Below are positions 10,211 through 18,886 of a stretch of 64,000 nucleotides of DNA, in pieces. A program made the translations under genes and the position numbers. How positions within the stretch are numbered: the stretch's first letter is position 1; each line of letters starts with the position of its first letter. The DNA comes from Streptomyces sp. NRRL B-1347 (lineage in GTDB: Bacteria > Actinomycetota > Actinomycetes > Streptomycetales > Streptomycetaceae), in NCBI RefSeq assembly GCF_000720325.1, contig NZ_JOJM01000036.1, positions 33,401-97,400 of the forward strand, read 5' to 3'. A model generated the notes under the pieces. The model ran no database searches, was not told the DNA's origin, and saw nothing but the letters and a program-made list of their open reading frames with translations.

Positions 10211-10474
10211 ATGGGGTGGATGGTTGTGGCCTTGTTCTTCATCGGCTGGTTCGTAGTGATCGGGCTGCTCGTGCACGTCAGCAGGAACGGCCGCAGGCGC
10301 ACCACGTCGGGGGGCAGTTGGTGGGCGGGGTCCGGCTCCAGTAGCGGGACCGCGACCTACGACGGCGGTGGTTCGTCCTGTGGCGGAGGCTCTTCCTGTG
10401 GTGGCAGCTCGTCCTGCGGCGGCGGTTCGTCCTGCGGTGGCGGGGGCGGAGGTTGCGGCGGCGGAGGCAGCTGA
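10211..10474 (+). CDS. Small membrane-anchored Gly/Ser/Cys-repeat protein
   Basis: 87 residues. One strong transmembrane helix (MVVALFFIGWFVVIGLLVHV, residues 4-23) is followed by a basic patch (RNGRRR) and a tail of about 36 residues almost only Gly, Ser and Cys, built from GGGSSC units, with six Cys at regular spacing. AAGGAAGTGAGG precedes the ATG. Similar Cys/Gly tails occur on membrane proteins of unknown role; metal binding, disulfide cross-linking or cell-surface display are possibilities. A strong terminator follows, so it is a separate transcript. Confidence 0.7.
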   Translation: MGWMVVALFFIGWFVVIGLLVHVSRNGRRRTTSGGSWWAGSGSSSGTATYDGGGSSCGGGSSCGGSSSCGGGSSCGGGGGGCGGGGS

Positions 10475-10500
10475 CACGGGGCAGCTGGTCCACTGGGCCG

Positions 10501-10534
10501 AGCGCCCGGCGGGAGGCAACTCCCGCCGGGCGCT
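10501..10534 (+). terminator. Hairpin terminator
   Basis: Perfect 15-bp stem AGCGCCCGGCGGGAG (10501-10515) with its complement at 10520-10534 and a GCAA tetraloop, 26 bases after the Gly/Cys protein stop. Confidence 0.85.
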
Positions 10535-10836
10535 TCGTCGTTGACGGACCGATTGGCGACCATAGGATGCCATTTCCGGACTGACTGCTTTCCGTGAAAC
10601 GTGAACAGATGAACTGTTCGGCCCTCTAGGGGATGGAAACCCTACGAACTTGGGTAAAAGCGCTGTGGCAGTGTCGCAGTTCATGATTCCCTCTTAACCG
10701 TCACACCGCCCTCGGACGCCTCCGCTCAGCAGGCAGCGGGACGTCTCCGTGGGCACGCGCCGGCAACCCCCTCCGTCCGGTGTCCGACCGGGCGCGCCGG
10801 CCCCCCACCTCCATTGCGTGTTAGCGGAGCCGACCC
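10535..10836. other. Intergenic region with small inverted repeat
   Basis: No gene seen in about 300 bases. It holds GAACAG-N5-CTGTTC at 10603-10619, a possible operator, and presumably the promoter of the DUF2617 gene, which has GCGGAG about 8 bases before its ATG. Confidence 0.45.
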
Positions 10837-11355
10837 ATGCTCACGACCCTGAAGACTGTCTACACCGACACGCGCGCCGGGGACCTGGCCTGGGCCCTCG
10901 GCCGCGAGCCGCTGCCCGCGCTCGCCACTCTCGACCTCGAACTGACCGGCGCGACCGTGCAGTTGAGACTCCTCGGGGCCTCCCACCAAGTACTGCTCGA
11001 AGAGGACGGGGGCAGCTGTTCCGAGACCGTCGCCTGCATCCCCGGCAGCAGCACGCCGCTGCCGCTCGGCGTCTCCAAGCGCGTCGGCGAGTGGGAGTAC
11101 GAGTTCGCGGCCCGCGTGGAGACGCTGTCGCGGGGTCAGTTCGCGGGCCGGGCGCAGGAGTTGCTCGCCCTGGTCGCCGAACACCCGCACGGGCTCGCCG
11201 GGGTCTTCCCCGGCATCCCGCACGCGTTCACGGCGATGCTCGCGCAGCGGCACGAGGGCTCGGTGATGTGGCGCACCTGGCACGCGTACCCGCAGGACGG
11301 GCAGCTGGTGGCGACCCGTACGCGGGTCGGCGTGCGGATGCCCGCGGCGCTCTGA
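10837..11355 (+). CDS. DUF2617 family protein
   Basis: 172 residues with the DUF2617 pattern: an N-terminal YTDTRAGDLAWALG, a central SCSETVACIPG, then GEWEYEFAARVETLS, and the C-terminal W-rich segment SVMWRTWHAYPQDGQLVATR. Function unknown. In Streptomyces this family is regularly next to a membrane spermidine-synthase-like gene, as here, which suggests a shared process. It is cytoplasmic by composition, with no signal peptide. Confidence 0.85.
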   Translation: MLTTLKTVYTDTRAGDLAWALGREPLPALATLDLELTGATVQLRLLGASHQVLLEEDGGSCSETVACIPGSSTPLPLGVSKRVGEWEYEFAARVETLSRGQFAGRAQELLALVAEHPHGLAGVFPGIPHAFTAMLAQRHEGSVMWRTWHAYPQDGQLVATRTRVGVRMPAAL

Positions 11356-11377
11356 GCGAGGCCCTGCGCCGGCTCGC

Positions 11378-11391
11378 TGAACGGCCGTTCA
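11378..11391. promoter_or_regulatory. 14-bp perfect palindrome
   Basis: TGAACGGCCGTTCA between the DUF2617 stop and the spermidine-synthase-like gene. It lies about 60 bases upstream of the next gene's -10 box, so it may be an operator; no regulator is identified. Confidence 0.4.
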
Positions 11392-11427
11392 CACATTCTC
11401 GCCGCCACCTCCACCCTTGTGGGGGAC

Positions 11428-11455
11428 TTGGTGTGAGCGGACGGTGACGTAGCGT
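11428..11455 (+). promoter_or_regulatory. Promoter of a leaderless transcript
   Basis: TTGGTG (11428-11433), 16 bases, TAGCGT (11450-11455), then 7 bases to the GTG at 11463. This is the typical housekeeping-sigma pattern for leaderless Streptomyces genes. Confidence 0.6.
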
Positions 11456-11462
11456 TCCCAGC

Positions 11463-13046
11463 GTGATCGAGCCGCGTCAGCGTTTGCCCGTCACGCCCAG
11501 GACAGGCCGCTTCCTCGTCCTCGCGGGCGTGTTCATCTGCGCCGCCTGCGGACTCGTGTACGAACTGGAACTCGTCGCCCTCGCCTCGTACTTGATCGGG
11601 GACTCCGTCACCCAGGCCTCCGTCGTCCTATCCGTCATGGTCTTCGCGATGGGCGTCGGCTCGCTGCTCGCCAAGCGCCTGCGCTGCCGGGCCGCCGCCG
11701 GGTTCGGGCTCGTCGAGGCGGCCCTCGCGCTGGTCGGCGGGTGCAGCGCCATGGTCCTGTACGCGGCGTTCGCGTGGGCGGGCGACCGGGGCGAGATGTG
11801 GGCCAGCGGATCCCGCTACCTCTTCGTGGTGTTCTCCCTGGCCATCGGCGTCCTCATCGGCGCCGAAGTGCCCCTGCTCATGGTGCTCATCCAGCGCGTC
11901 CGGCGGCAGGACGCGGGCGGTGCCGTCGCCGACCTCTTCGCCGCGGACTACGTGGGCGCCCTGGTCGGCGGCCTCGCCTTCCCCTTCCTGCTCCTTCCCT
12001 GGTTCGGGCAGCTCACCGGGGCGCTGCTCACCGGCGCCGTCAACGTGCTCGCGGGCGGCGCCCTCGTCCTCGGCCTGTTCGGGCGCGACCTGAGCCCGCG
12101 CGGCCGCTGGTCACTGCTCGTGGTCAACGCCGTCGTGCTCGCCGTCCTGGCCTCCGCCGCCGTCCTCGTCGACGACTTCGAGCGGGCCGCGCGCCGCGCC
12201 GTGTACGGCTCCGGGATCCGCGTCGCCGTCCAGAGCGACGTCCAGGAGGTCGTCCTCACCGGCCGCGACCGCGAGTCCCTGCACCTCTTCCTCGACGGCA
12301 GGCTGCGCGTCAGCGGCCGCGACGAGCGGCGCTACCACGAGGCCCTCGTCCAGCCCGCCCTGCGCGGCGGGCCCCACCAGCGGGTGCTGATCCTCGGCGG
12401 CGGCGACGGGCTCGCCGCCCGCGAGGTGCTCCGGCACGCCGGGGTGCGCCGCGTCGACATCGTCGAACTCGACCCGGCCGTCGTCGACCTGGCCCGCGAC
12501 GACCCGGCCCTGAGCGAACTCAACGGCCACGTCTACCGGGACCCGCGCCTGCGCGTCACCCACGCCGACGCCTTCCGCTGGCTGCGCGGCCCGCACCGCC
12601 GCGTGTACGACGTGGTCGTCGCCGACCTGCCCGACCCCGGCATCACCGCCAGCACCCAGCTGTACTCGCAGGAGTTCTACGGCCTCGTCTCCCGCGTCCT
12701 CAACGACGACGGGCGCTTCGCCGTGCACGCCGGGCCCGCCGCGACCCGGCCGCGCACCTACTGGACCGTCGACGCGACGCTGCGCGCCGCCGGGTACTGG
12801 ACCGAGCCCTACCGCCTCACCGGCCGCCGCGGGGCGCACGCCGCCGGGCCCGACCGCACCGCCGACCCCGGCGACGCGCCCCGCGACTGGGGCTTCGTGC
12901 TCGCCTCCCGGGCCGAGCCGGTGCTCGGCGCGGCCCGCGCCTCCGCCGTGCTTCGCGCGGGCTCCCGCGCCGCCGAGCGGCTGCGGCCGCCCGACTGGCG
13001 CACCATCGAGCCGTCCACCCTGGTGCATCCGCGCTACGCCGACTGA
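11463..13046 (+). CDS. Membrane spermidine-synthase-like protein
   Basis: 527 residues. Residues about 20-230 hold seven or so membrane helices ([31 protein letters not shown] and others). Residues 245-460 form an aminopropyltransferase-like Rossmann domain: [24 protein letters not shown], the nucleotide-binding loop [29 protein letters not shown], and [10 protein letters not shown]. In true spermidine synthases Asp/Tyr residues of these blocks bind decarboxylated SAM and amine; here the GGGDG loop is kept. Substrate unknown. The membrane fusion is typical of actinobacterial members and usually sits by DUF2617. Confidence 0.85.
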   Translation: MIEPRQRLPVTPRTGRFLVLAGVFICAACGLVYELELVALASYLIGDSVTQASVVLSVMVFAMGVGSLLAKRLRCRAAAGFGLVEAALALVGGCSAMVLYAAFAWAGDRGEMWASGSRYLFVVFSLAIGVLIGAEVPLLMVLIQRVRRQDAGGAVADLFAADYVGALVGGLAFPFLLLPWFGQLTGALLTGAVNVLAGGALVLGLFGRDLSPRGRWSLLVVNAVVLAVLASAAVLVDDFERAARRAVYGSGIRVAVQSDVQEVVLTGRDRESLHLFLDGRLRVSGRDERRYHEALVQPALRGGPHQRVLILGGGDGLAAREVLRHAGVRRVDIVELDPAVVDLARDDPALSELNGHVYRDPRLRVTHADAFRWLRGPHRRVYDVVVADLPDPGITASTQLYSQEFYGLVSRVLNDDGRFAVHAGPAATRPRTYWTVDATLRAAGYWTEPYRLTGRRGAHAAGPDRTADPGDAPRDWGFVLASRAEPVLGAARASAVLRAGSRAAERLRPPDWRTIEPSTLVHPRYAD

Positions 13047-13102
13047 CGGCCCGCGGCAGTACGGGCGGGCCGAAGTGGCGTACATCACGGCGGCGGCCTC
13101 GG

Positions 13103-13108
13103 TACGCT
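13103..13108 (+). promoter_or_regulatory. -10 box (TACGCT), leaderless start
   Basis: TACGCT ends 8 bases before the ATG at 13117; no ribosome-binding site is present, so a leaderless transcript is likely. Confidence 0.45.
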
Positions 13109-13116
13109 CAACTGTC

Positions 13117-13887
13117 ATGGAGCATGAGGTGTTCGTACCGGTTCCGGAAGAGCCGCTCCGCGAGGCACTGGCCGACCCCGAGCGGGTCGCGCGCGCGGTG
13201 CCCGGGTTGCAGCGCGACGCCGACCCAGGGCCCGACGCGCCACCCGTCACCGGGCGGCTCAAGGTGCGCGCCGGCGGTCACACGATCACCTACCGCGGCG
13301 GCCTGCGGGTCGTCGCGCGCGGCGACGGCGGGTACGCGGTGACCGGTGCGGCCCACGAGGCCCGCGGCAGCGGCGCCGTAACGTTCTCCCTCGTGCTGCG
13401 CCTGGCCGCCGCGGCGGAGGGGGGCACGCAGGTGTCCTTCAGCGGGACCGCGTCCGCGGACGGGCGGGTCGCCGAGGCCGTGAAGACTTCTCCACAGGCT
13501 GTGGAGAGCGCGGTGCGCAGGCTCCTCGCGCGGTTCGCGGAGGGGCTCGCGGCATCCGCCCAGGCCCCCGCCGCGGACGACGAGCCGTCGGCGCCCGCCG
13601 GGGTGTCCCGCGTCTTCGACGCGGAGGTGCCGCCGCCCGCGCTCGATCCGCTCGCCGACGCGGGCGAGGTCGTGGGGGCCGGGCCCGAGGCCGCGCACGC
13701 GCGGCGGACGATGATCGGGCGCAGTGCGGAGGAGGTCGACCACGCGCCGCCCCGGGGCCGGTACGCGCCCGTCCCCGCGCCCGAGACGCTCGGCGGCGGC
13801 GCCGCCCTGCGCTGGGCCGCACCCGCAGCCGCGGTGCTCGTCGCCTCGGCGATCGTGGTCACCCGCGCCCTGCGCAAGCGCCGCTGA
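13117..13887 (+). CDS. SRPBCC/CoxG-like protein with C-terminal membrane helix
   Basis: 256 residues. Residues 1-150 fit the SRPBCC fold of carbon-monoxide-dehydrogenase subunit G type proteins (MEHEVFVPVPEEPLREALAD, RVARAVPGLQRD, VSFSGTASADGRVAEAV). A Pro/Ala-rich linker leads to a single C-terminal helix AAPAAAVLVASAIVVTRAL and a basic end, so the lipid- or ligand-binding domain is probably tethered to the inner face of the membrane. ATG 13117 is favoured because the homologous domain begins there. Ligand unknown; there are no CO dehydrogenase genes nearby. Confidence 0.75.
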   Translation: MEHEVFVPVPEEPLREALADPERVARAVPGLQRDADPGPDAPPVTGRLKVRAGGHTITYRGGLRVVARGDGGYAVTGAAHEARGSGAVTFSLVLRLAAAAEGGTQVSFSGTASADGRVAEAVKTSPQAVESAVRRLLARFAEGLAASAQAPAADDEPSAPAGVSRVFDAEVPPPALDPLADAGEVVGAGPEAAHARRTMIGRSAEEVDHAPPRGRYAPVPAPETLGGGAALRWAAPAAAVLVASAIVVTRALRKRR

Positions 13888-13924
13888 CGCCTCGCGGCAC
13901 GCCCCTGACCCGCCCCTTCCCGAC

Positions 13925-14020
13925 CTGGGGGCTCCGCCCCCAGACCCCCGCTCCTCAAACGCCGGAGAGGCTGAGACACCGCGGTGAGCGGCACCATCCA
14001 GCCCGTCCGGCGCTTGAGGA
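13925..14020. repeat. Intergenic inverted-repeat element
   Basis: Contains a small hairpin CTGGGGGC-TCC-GCCCCCAG (13925-13943) and a larger inverted repeat with arms TCCTCAAACGCCGGAGAGG.. (13952-13973) and ..CCGTCCGGCGCTTGAGGA (13999-14020), matching except for three or four bases. Both motifs are common between Streptomyces genes. It probably ends the SRPBCC transcript. Confidence 0.6.
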
Positions 14021-14057
14021 CGAGGCCGAAGGCCGATCACGCTGGTCCTCGGGCGGT

Positions 14058-14063
14058 TAGGGT
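14058..14063 (+). promoter_or_regulatory. -10 box (TAGGGT), leaderless start
   Basis: TAGGGT, then 6 bases to the GTG at 14070, without a ribosome-binding site. Confidence 0.45.
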
Positions 14064-14069
14064 CGAAGC

Positions 14070-14864
14070 GTGAGCAGCGAAGAGATCACGTTGGCCGCGG
14101 GTGACGCGGAAGTTTCGGTGCGGGCGGGGCACGGGGCCCGGCTCGGCAGTCTCAAGGTGGACGGCGTCGAGCTGCTGCGGCAGGGGGAGCGGTACGGCTG
14201 CTTCCCGATGGTGCCGTGGTGCGGCCGGGTCAGGGACGGCCGCTTCCTGAGCGGCGGCCACCCCCACCAGCTGCCGCTCAACTCCCCGCCGCACGCCATC
14301 CACGGCACCGGCCGGGACACCGCGTGGAAGACCGCCCGGGTCGGCGGCCGCGAGGCCGTGTTCACCTACGACCTCGCGGACCCGTGGCCGTACGCAGGCC
14401 GGGTCACGCAGATCGTCGAGCTGACGGAGAGCGCGCTGACGCTGCGGATGTCCGTGGAGACGTACGACGACTCCTTCCCGGCGCAGGCGGGCTGGCACCC
14501 CTGGTTCAACCGGCGGCTCACCGCCGACGGCGAGGACGTCCGGATCGCCTTCGACGCCGCCTGGCAGGAGCGCCGCGACGACGACCACCTGCCCACCGGC
14601 GAGCGCGTCGATCCGCTGCCCGGCCCCTGGGACGACTGCTTCGGGATGCCGGACGGCGTCGACGTCACCCTGACCTGGCCGGGCCACCTGGAGGTGAACG
14701 TGGCCAGCCGCGAGCAGTGGGTGGTCGTGTACGACGAGCAGGAGGCCGCCGTGTGCGTGGAGCCGCAGACCGGCCCGCCCAACGGCCTGAACACCCTGCC
14801 GCGCCTGGTCACGCCGCTGGAGCCGCTGGAGGCGTCCACCACCTGGACCTGGCGGCGGCTCTGA
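14070..14864 (+). CDS. Aldose 1-epimerase (galactose mutarotase-like)
   Basis: 264 residues with the family's three catalytic landmarks: His78 in HGTGRDTAW, His143 in GWHPWF, and Glu231 in VEPQTGP, which correspond to the acid/base residues of galactose mutarotases. It probably interconverts anomers of a hexose, or acts as a hexose-6-phosphate mutarotase; the substrate is not visible. It lies 30 bases before pyrE, which has its own -10 box. Confidence 0.85.
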   Translation: MSSEEITLAAGDAEVSVRAGHGARLGSLKVDGVELLRQGERYGCFPMVPWCGRVRDGRFLSGGHPHQLPLNSPPHAIHGTGRDTAWKTARVGGREAVFTYDLADPWPYAGRVTQIVELTESALTLRMSVETYDDSFPAQAGWHPWFNRRLTADGEDVRIAFDAAWQERRDDDHLPTGERVDPLPGPWDDCFGMPDGVDVTLTWPGHLEVNVASREQWVVVYDEQEAAVCVEPQTGPPNGLNTLPRLVTPLEPLEASTTWTWRRL

Positions 14865-14881
14865 AGGACCGGCCGCGCCCT

Positions 14882-14887
14882 TAAGCT
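14882..14887 (+). promoter_or_regulatory. -10 box (TAAGCT) of pyrE, leaderless start
   Basis: TAAGCT, then 7 bases to the ATG at 14895. Confidence 0.5.
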
Positions 14888-14894
14888 CGTAGCC

Positions 14895-15446
14895 ATGACG
14901 AACGACGTACGCGGCGACCTGCTGCGGCAGATCAAGGACAAGGCCGTCGTGCACGGCAAGGTGACCCTCTCCTCGGGCCTGGAGGCCGACTACTACGTCG
15001 ACCTGCGCCGCATCACCCTGGACGGGGAGGCCGCCCCGCTCGTCGGGCAGGTGCTGCTCGACCTCACGAGCGAGCTGGAGTTCGACGCCGTGGGCGGTCT
15101 GACGATGGGGGCCGACCCGGTCGCCGCGTCGATGCTGCACGCGGCCGCCGCGCGCGGCCGGCGCCTGGACGCCTTCGTGGTGCGCAAGGCCGCCAAGGCG
15201 CACGGCCTGCAGCGCCGGGTCGAGGGCCCGGACATCAAGGGGCGGCGCGTCCTCGTCGTCGAGGACACCTCCACCACCGGCGGCTCCCCGCTGACCGCCG
15301 TGGAGGCCGTGCGCGAGGCCGGTGCCGAGGTCGTCGGCGTGGCCACGATCGTGGACCGGGCCACCGGGGCCGACGTGAAGATCACCGAGGGCGCCGGGGT
15401 GCCGTACCTCTTCGCGTACTCGAAGGACGAGCTCGGGCTCGACTGA
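14895..15446 (+). CDS. pyrE: Orotate phosphoribosyltransferase
   Basis: 183 residues. It joins orotate to PRPP to form orotidine-5'-phosphate in pyrimidine synthesis. The PRPP-binding motif VLVVEDTSTTGGSPLTAV is at about residues 119-136; the flexible loop with KAHGLQ and the GGLTMGADPVAAS segment are also present. Length is slightly short of the enteric enzyme and normal for actinobacteria. Monocistronic by layout, between the epimerase and fba. Confidence 0.93.
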   Translation: MTNDVRGDLLRQIKDKAVVHGKVTLSSGLEADYYVDLRRITLDGEAAPLVGQVLLDLTSELEFDAVGGLTMGADPVAASMLHAAAARGRRLDAFVVRKAAKAHGLQRRVEGPDIKGRRVLVVEDTSTTGGSPLTAVEAVREAGAEVVGVATIVDRATGADVKITEGAGVPYLFAYSKDELGLD

Positions 15447-15607
15447 GTCCGCGGACCGAGCAGGTCCAGCAAGTCTGGAAAGATGGGGGCGACGACATCG
15501 CCGTCGCCGCCCCCGGGTTCCCCCGCCATGCAGGGGTTCCCTAGACACCCCAGGTCAGGGTCAAGCAGCACAGCAGCACTCACCCGCACATCACAAGGAG
15601 CGGACAC

Positions 15608-16630
15608 ATGCCCATCGCAACCCCCGAGGTCTACAACGAGATGCTCGACCGGGCGAAGGCAGGCAAGTTCGCCTACCCGGCCATCAACGTGACCTCGTCG
15701 CAGACCCTGCACGCCGCCCTGCGTGGCTTCGCGGAGGCGGAGAGCGACGGCATCATCCAGATTTCCACCGGTGGCGCTGAGTTCCTGGGCGGGCAGCACA
15801 GCAAGGACATGGTGACGGGCGCGGTGGCCCTCGCCGAGTTCGCGCACATCGTCGCCAAGAAGTACGACGTCACGGTCGCGCTGCACACCGACCACTGCCC
15901 CAAGGACAAGCTGGACACCTACGTCCGCCCGCTGATCGACGTCTCCGCCGAGCGCGTCGCCCGCGGTGAGAACCCCCTCTTCCAGTCCCACATGTGGGAC
16001 GGCTCCGCGGAGACCCTCGCCGACAACCTGGCCATCGGCCAGGAGCTGCTCGCCAAGGCCGCCGCCGCGAAGATCATCCTTGAGGTCGAGATCACCCCGA
16101 CCGGCGGCGAGGAGGACGGCGTCAGCCACGAGATCAACGACGAGCTGTACACCACCGTCGACGACGCGCTGCGCACCGCCGAGGCCCTCGGCCTGGGCGA
16201 GAAGGGCCGCTACCTGCTCGCCGCCTCCTTCGGCAACGTGCACGGCGTCTACAAGCCGGGCAACGTCGTGCTGCGCCCCGAGCTCCTCAAGGACCTCCAG
16301 GAGGGCGTCGGCTCCAAGTACGGCAAGGCGTCCCCCTTCGACTTCGTGTTCCACGGCGGCTCCGGCTCCACCACGGAGGAGATCGCCACCGCCCTGGAGA
16401 ACGGCGTCGTGAAGATGAACCTCGACACCGACACTCAGTACGCCTTCACGCGTCCCGTCGCGGACCACATGCTGAAGAACTACGACGGCGTCCTGAAGGT
16501 CGACGGCGAGGTCGGCTCGAAGAAGACCTACGACCCGCGCACCTGGGGCAAGCTGGCCGAGGCCTCCATGGCCAAGCGCGTGACCGAGGCGTGCGCCGCG
16601 CTGCGCTCCACGGGCACGAAGCTGAAGTAG
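15608..16630 (+). CDS. fba: Class II fructose-bisphosphate aldolase
   Basis: 340 residues, zinc-dependent aldolase of glycolysis and gluconeogenesis, cleaving fructose-1,6-bisphosphate to dihydroxyacetone phosphate and glyceraldehyde-3-phosphate. Seen: the metal and catalytic block LHTDHCPK (about 92-99), the second zinc-site region LEVEITPTGGEEDGVSHE, FGNVHGVYKPGNV, and the phosphate-binding VFHGGSGSTTEEI. CACAAGGAGCGGACAC precedes the ATG. A strong terminator follows. Confidence 0.96.
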   Translation: MPIATPEVYNEMLDRAKAGKFAYPAINVTSSQTLHAALRGFAEAESDGIIQISTGGAEFLGGQHSKDMVTGAVALAEFAHIVAKKYDVTVALHTDHCPKDKLDTYVRPLIDVSAERVARGENPLFQSHMWDGSAETLADNLAIGQELLAKAAAAKIILEVEITPTGGEEDGVSHEINDELYTTVDDALRTAEALGLGEKGRYLLAASFGNVHGVYKPGNVVLRPELLKDLQEGVGSKYGKASPFDFVFHGGSGSTTEEIATALENGVVKMNLDTDTQYAFTRPVADHMLKNYDGVLKVDGEVGSKKTYDPRTWGKLAEASMAKRVTEACAALRSTGTKLK

Positions 16631-16639
16631 TCCACCGCT

Positions 16640-16678
16640 CGACGGGCCCGGCACTCCTCGTGGGTGCCGGGCCCGTCG
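16640..16678 (+). terminator. fba terminator
   Basis: Perfect 15-bp stem CGACGGGCCCGGCAC (16640-16654) with its complement at 16664-16678, beginning 10 bases after the stop. Confidence 0.85.
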
Positions 16679-16703
16679 GCGTACCCGGAGGGAACGACCG
16701 ACC

Positions 16704-17879
16704 GTGGCGTACGACTTCGACACCCCTGTGGACCGGCACGGCACCTGGTGCGTCCAGTGGGACGGCATCCGCGACCGGTTCCCCGTGCCCGACCTGCTGC
16801 CGTTCACCATCTCCGACATGGACTTCGCGTGCGCGCCGGAGGTCCTCGACGCCCTCCAACGGCGCGTCGCGCACGGCGTGTTCGGCTACACCGACTGGCG
16901 CAACGACGACTTCCGCGGCGCGGTGCGGGACTGGTTCAAGGGCCGCTACGACGAGGACGTCGACCCCGCGGCGCTCGTCTACGCCCCGTCCGTGCTCAAC
17001 CAGATATCCCAGCTCCTGCGCATGTGGACCCGGCCGGGCGAGGGCGTCGTCGTGCACACGCCGACGTACGACGGCTTCCGCAAGGCGGTGACCGGGCTCG
17101 GCCGCGAGCTGCGCGGCGTACCGCTGGCTGATCCCGGATTCGCCGCCCTGGAAGCCGCGTTGGCGCGCGCCGACAGCCGCGTCCTCATCCTGTGCTCCCC
17201 GCACAACCCCACCGGCCGGGTGTGGACCGACGCGGAGCTGCGCGCGGTGTCCGAGCTGTGCGAGCGGCACGACGTGGCCGTCATCAGCGACGAGATCCAC
17301 GCCGACCTCACCCACGAGGGGCACGTCCACCGGCCGTGGACCCGCTACGGCCGGGGCCGCTGGGCGCTCGTCACCTCGGCGACGAAGGCCTTCAACTTCC
17401 CGGCCCTGAGCGGGAGTTACGGCATCATCGGCGACCCGGAGGACCACGCGGCCTTCGTCCGCCGCATGGACACGGGCGAGGGCCTCGCGTCCCCCGCGGT
17501 CCTCTCGCTGACCGCGCACATCGCCGCGTACCGCGAGGGCGGCGCCTGGCTGGACGCCGTCCGCGCCTACGCCCACGACAACCTGCGCCTGGTCGCGACC
17601 ACCCTGAACACGGCCTTCCCCGCGCTGGACTGGCAGCCCCCGCAAGCGGGCTACCTGGCGTGGCTCGACCTGCGCCCCGTCCTGGGCGAGACCCGGGACG
17701 AGGCCCTCAAGCACCGCCTGGTGCACCGGGAGCGGGTCGCGGTGATGCCGGGCGCCACCTATGGGGCCCCGGGCTTCGTGCGGCTGAACGTGGGGTGCCC
17801 CCGGGGGAAGGCGGAAGCGGGCGCGCGGGCCCTGGTGCGGGCGGTGCGCGCGGTGGCTCCGGGCGACCGGGACGGCTGA
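16704..17879 (+). CDS. MalY/PatB-type PLP aminotransferase (C-S lyase like)
   Basis: 391 residues, fold type I. It matches the MalY/PatB branch: TISDMDFACAPEVLDAL at the N-terminus, FGYTDW, CSPHNPTGRVW, VISDEIHADL, and the PLP lysine in TSATKAFNFPALSGSYG. Members cleave cystathionine or related C-S bonds, and some are aminotransferases. GTG 16704 follows GGAGGGAAC. The stop codon lies inside an 18-bp tandem repeat. Confidence 0.88.
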   Translation: MAYDFDTPVDRHGTWCVQWDGIRDRFPVPDLLPFTISDMDFACAPEVLDALQRRVAHGVFGYTDWRNDDFRGAVRDWFKGRYDEDVDPAALVYAPSVLNQISQLLRMWTRPGEGVVVHTPTYDGFRKAVTGLGRELRGVPLADPGFAALEAALARADSRVLILCSPHNPTGRVWTDAELRAVSELCERHDVAVISDEIHADLTHEGHVHRPWTRYGRGRWALVTSATKAFNFPALSGSYGIIGDPEDHAAFVRRMDTGEGLASPAVLSLTAHIAAYREGGAWLDAVRAYAHDNLRLVATTLNTAFPALDWQPPQAGYLAWLDLRPVLGETRDEALKHRLVHRERVAVMPGATYGAPGFVRLNVGCPRGKAEAGARALVRAVRAVAPGDRDG

Positions 17880-17933
17880 GACGACCAGGGCGGCTGGGAC
17901 GACCAGGGCGGCTGAGACGACCAGGACGGCTGG
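17874..17933 (+). repeat. 18-bp tandem repeat across a stop codon
   Basis: Three units GGCTGAGACGACCAGGGC, GGCTGGGACGACCAGGGC and GGCTGAGACGACCAGGAC plus a partial fourth. Unit 1 contains the TGA of the upstream gene; unit 2 has TGG in its place. Confidence 0.8.
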
Positions 17934-17942
17934 AGCGGTGGC

Positions 17943-18854
17943 TCAGAACGCCAGTTGGGCGATCTCCTCCGCGACCACCGCGCAGGCGTCCGCCGCCGGG
18001 TCGATCAGGGGGAAGTGGCCGACGTCCTCCAGGAGCGTCAGGCCGACCACCTCGCCCGCCTTCGCGGCCGCGTCGGCGTAGGCCTCGGCGACCGCCTGCG
18101 GGACGACGATGTCGGTGCGGCCCTGCACGACGGCCGTGGCGATGCCGGTGGGGAGCAGCGCGGCCGGGTCGGCGTGGGGCAGGCGCTCCTCGAAGCGGGC
18201 CGCCGCCCGCGCCGCCGGGCCCTCGGCGTCCAGGAACTGGCGCACGGCCCCGGAGCACACACCGAGCTCGTCCGCGACGCGGAAGTCCGCGATGGGGGCG
18301 AGCGCGACGACGCCCCGCAGCGGCGTGGGCCGGCCCGTGCGCCACGGCGAGCCCTCCGGCAGGACGTGCCGGGCCGCCGCCCACAGGGCGAGGTGGCCGC
18401 CCGCCGAGTGCCCCGTCACCACCGTGCGGCGCGGGTCGGCGACGGGCAGCGCCTCGCGGGCGAGCGCGGGCAGCGCGTCGAGGGCGGCCGCCACGTCGTC
18501 GAAGGTCTCCGGCCAGCGCCCGGCCACGGGCCCGGCGGCGGCGCCCTGCGCGGGGATCGGCCCGGCGGGCGAACGGCCCCTGCGGTACTCGACGTTGGCG
18601 ACGGCGAAGCCGCGCCGGGCCAGGAAGTCGGCGAACGGCGTGATGTGCTGCCGGTCGTAGGGGGCCCGCCACGCCCCGCCGTGCAGCACGACGACGAGCG
18701 GCGCGGACTCCTCGCCGCCGCGCGGCGCGTAGAAGTCCACGAGCTGGTCCGGGTGCGGCCCGTAGGCGGCGGTGGCGTCCGGGCGCACCGCGGGGTGCGC
18801 GAAGGCGGACTGCTCCTCGGCGGCGTCACGCGCCACGGCGGCGTCGTCCGGCAT
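17943..18854 (-). CDS. Alpha/beta hydrolase, probable kynurenine formamidase
   Basis: 303 residues of the esterase/AFMID type: oxyanion motif LHGGAW at about 77-82, nucleophile elbow GHSAGGH, the acid in RTDIVVP and the C-terminal His in DVGHFPLI. The formamidase call (N-formylkynurenine to kynurenine) rests on its place beside kynU and kynA on the same strand and on the HGG motif; the fold alone would fit many esterases. It is separated from kynU by 134 bases with a strong hairpin, so it may also have its own promoter. Confidence 0.75.
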   Translation of the reverse strand: MPDDAAVARDAAEEQSAFAHPAVRPDATAAYGPHPDQLVDFYAPRGGEESAPLVVVLHGGAWRAPYDRQHITPFADFLARRGFAVANVEYRRGRSPAGPIPAQGAAAGPVAGRWPETFDDVAAALDALPALAREALPVADPRRTVVTGHSAGGHLALWAAARHVLPEGSPWRTGRPTPLRGVVALAPIADFRVADELGVCSGAVRQFLDAEGPAARAAARFEERLPHADPAALLPTGIATAVVQGRTDIVVPQAVAEAYADAAAKAGEVVGLTLLEDVGHFPLIDPAADACAVVAEEIAQLAF

Positions 18855-18886
18855 GCGGTGACCTCCCAGCTCGGCGGAGTGCGGGA

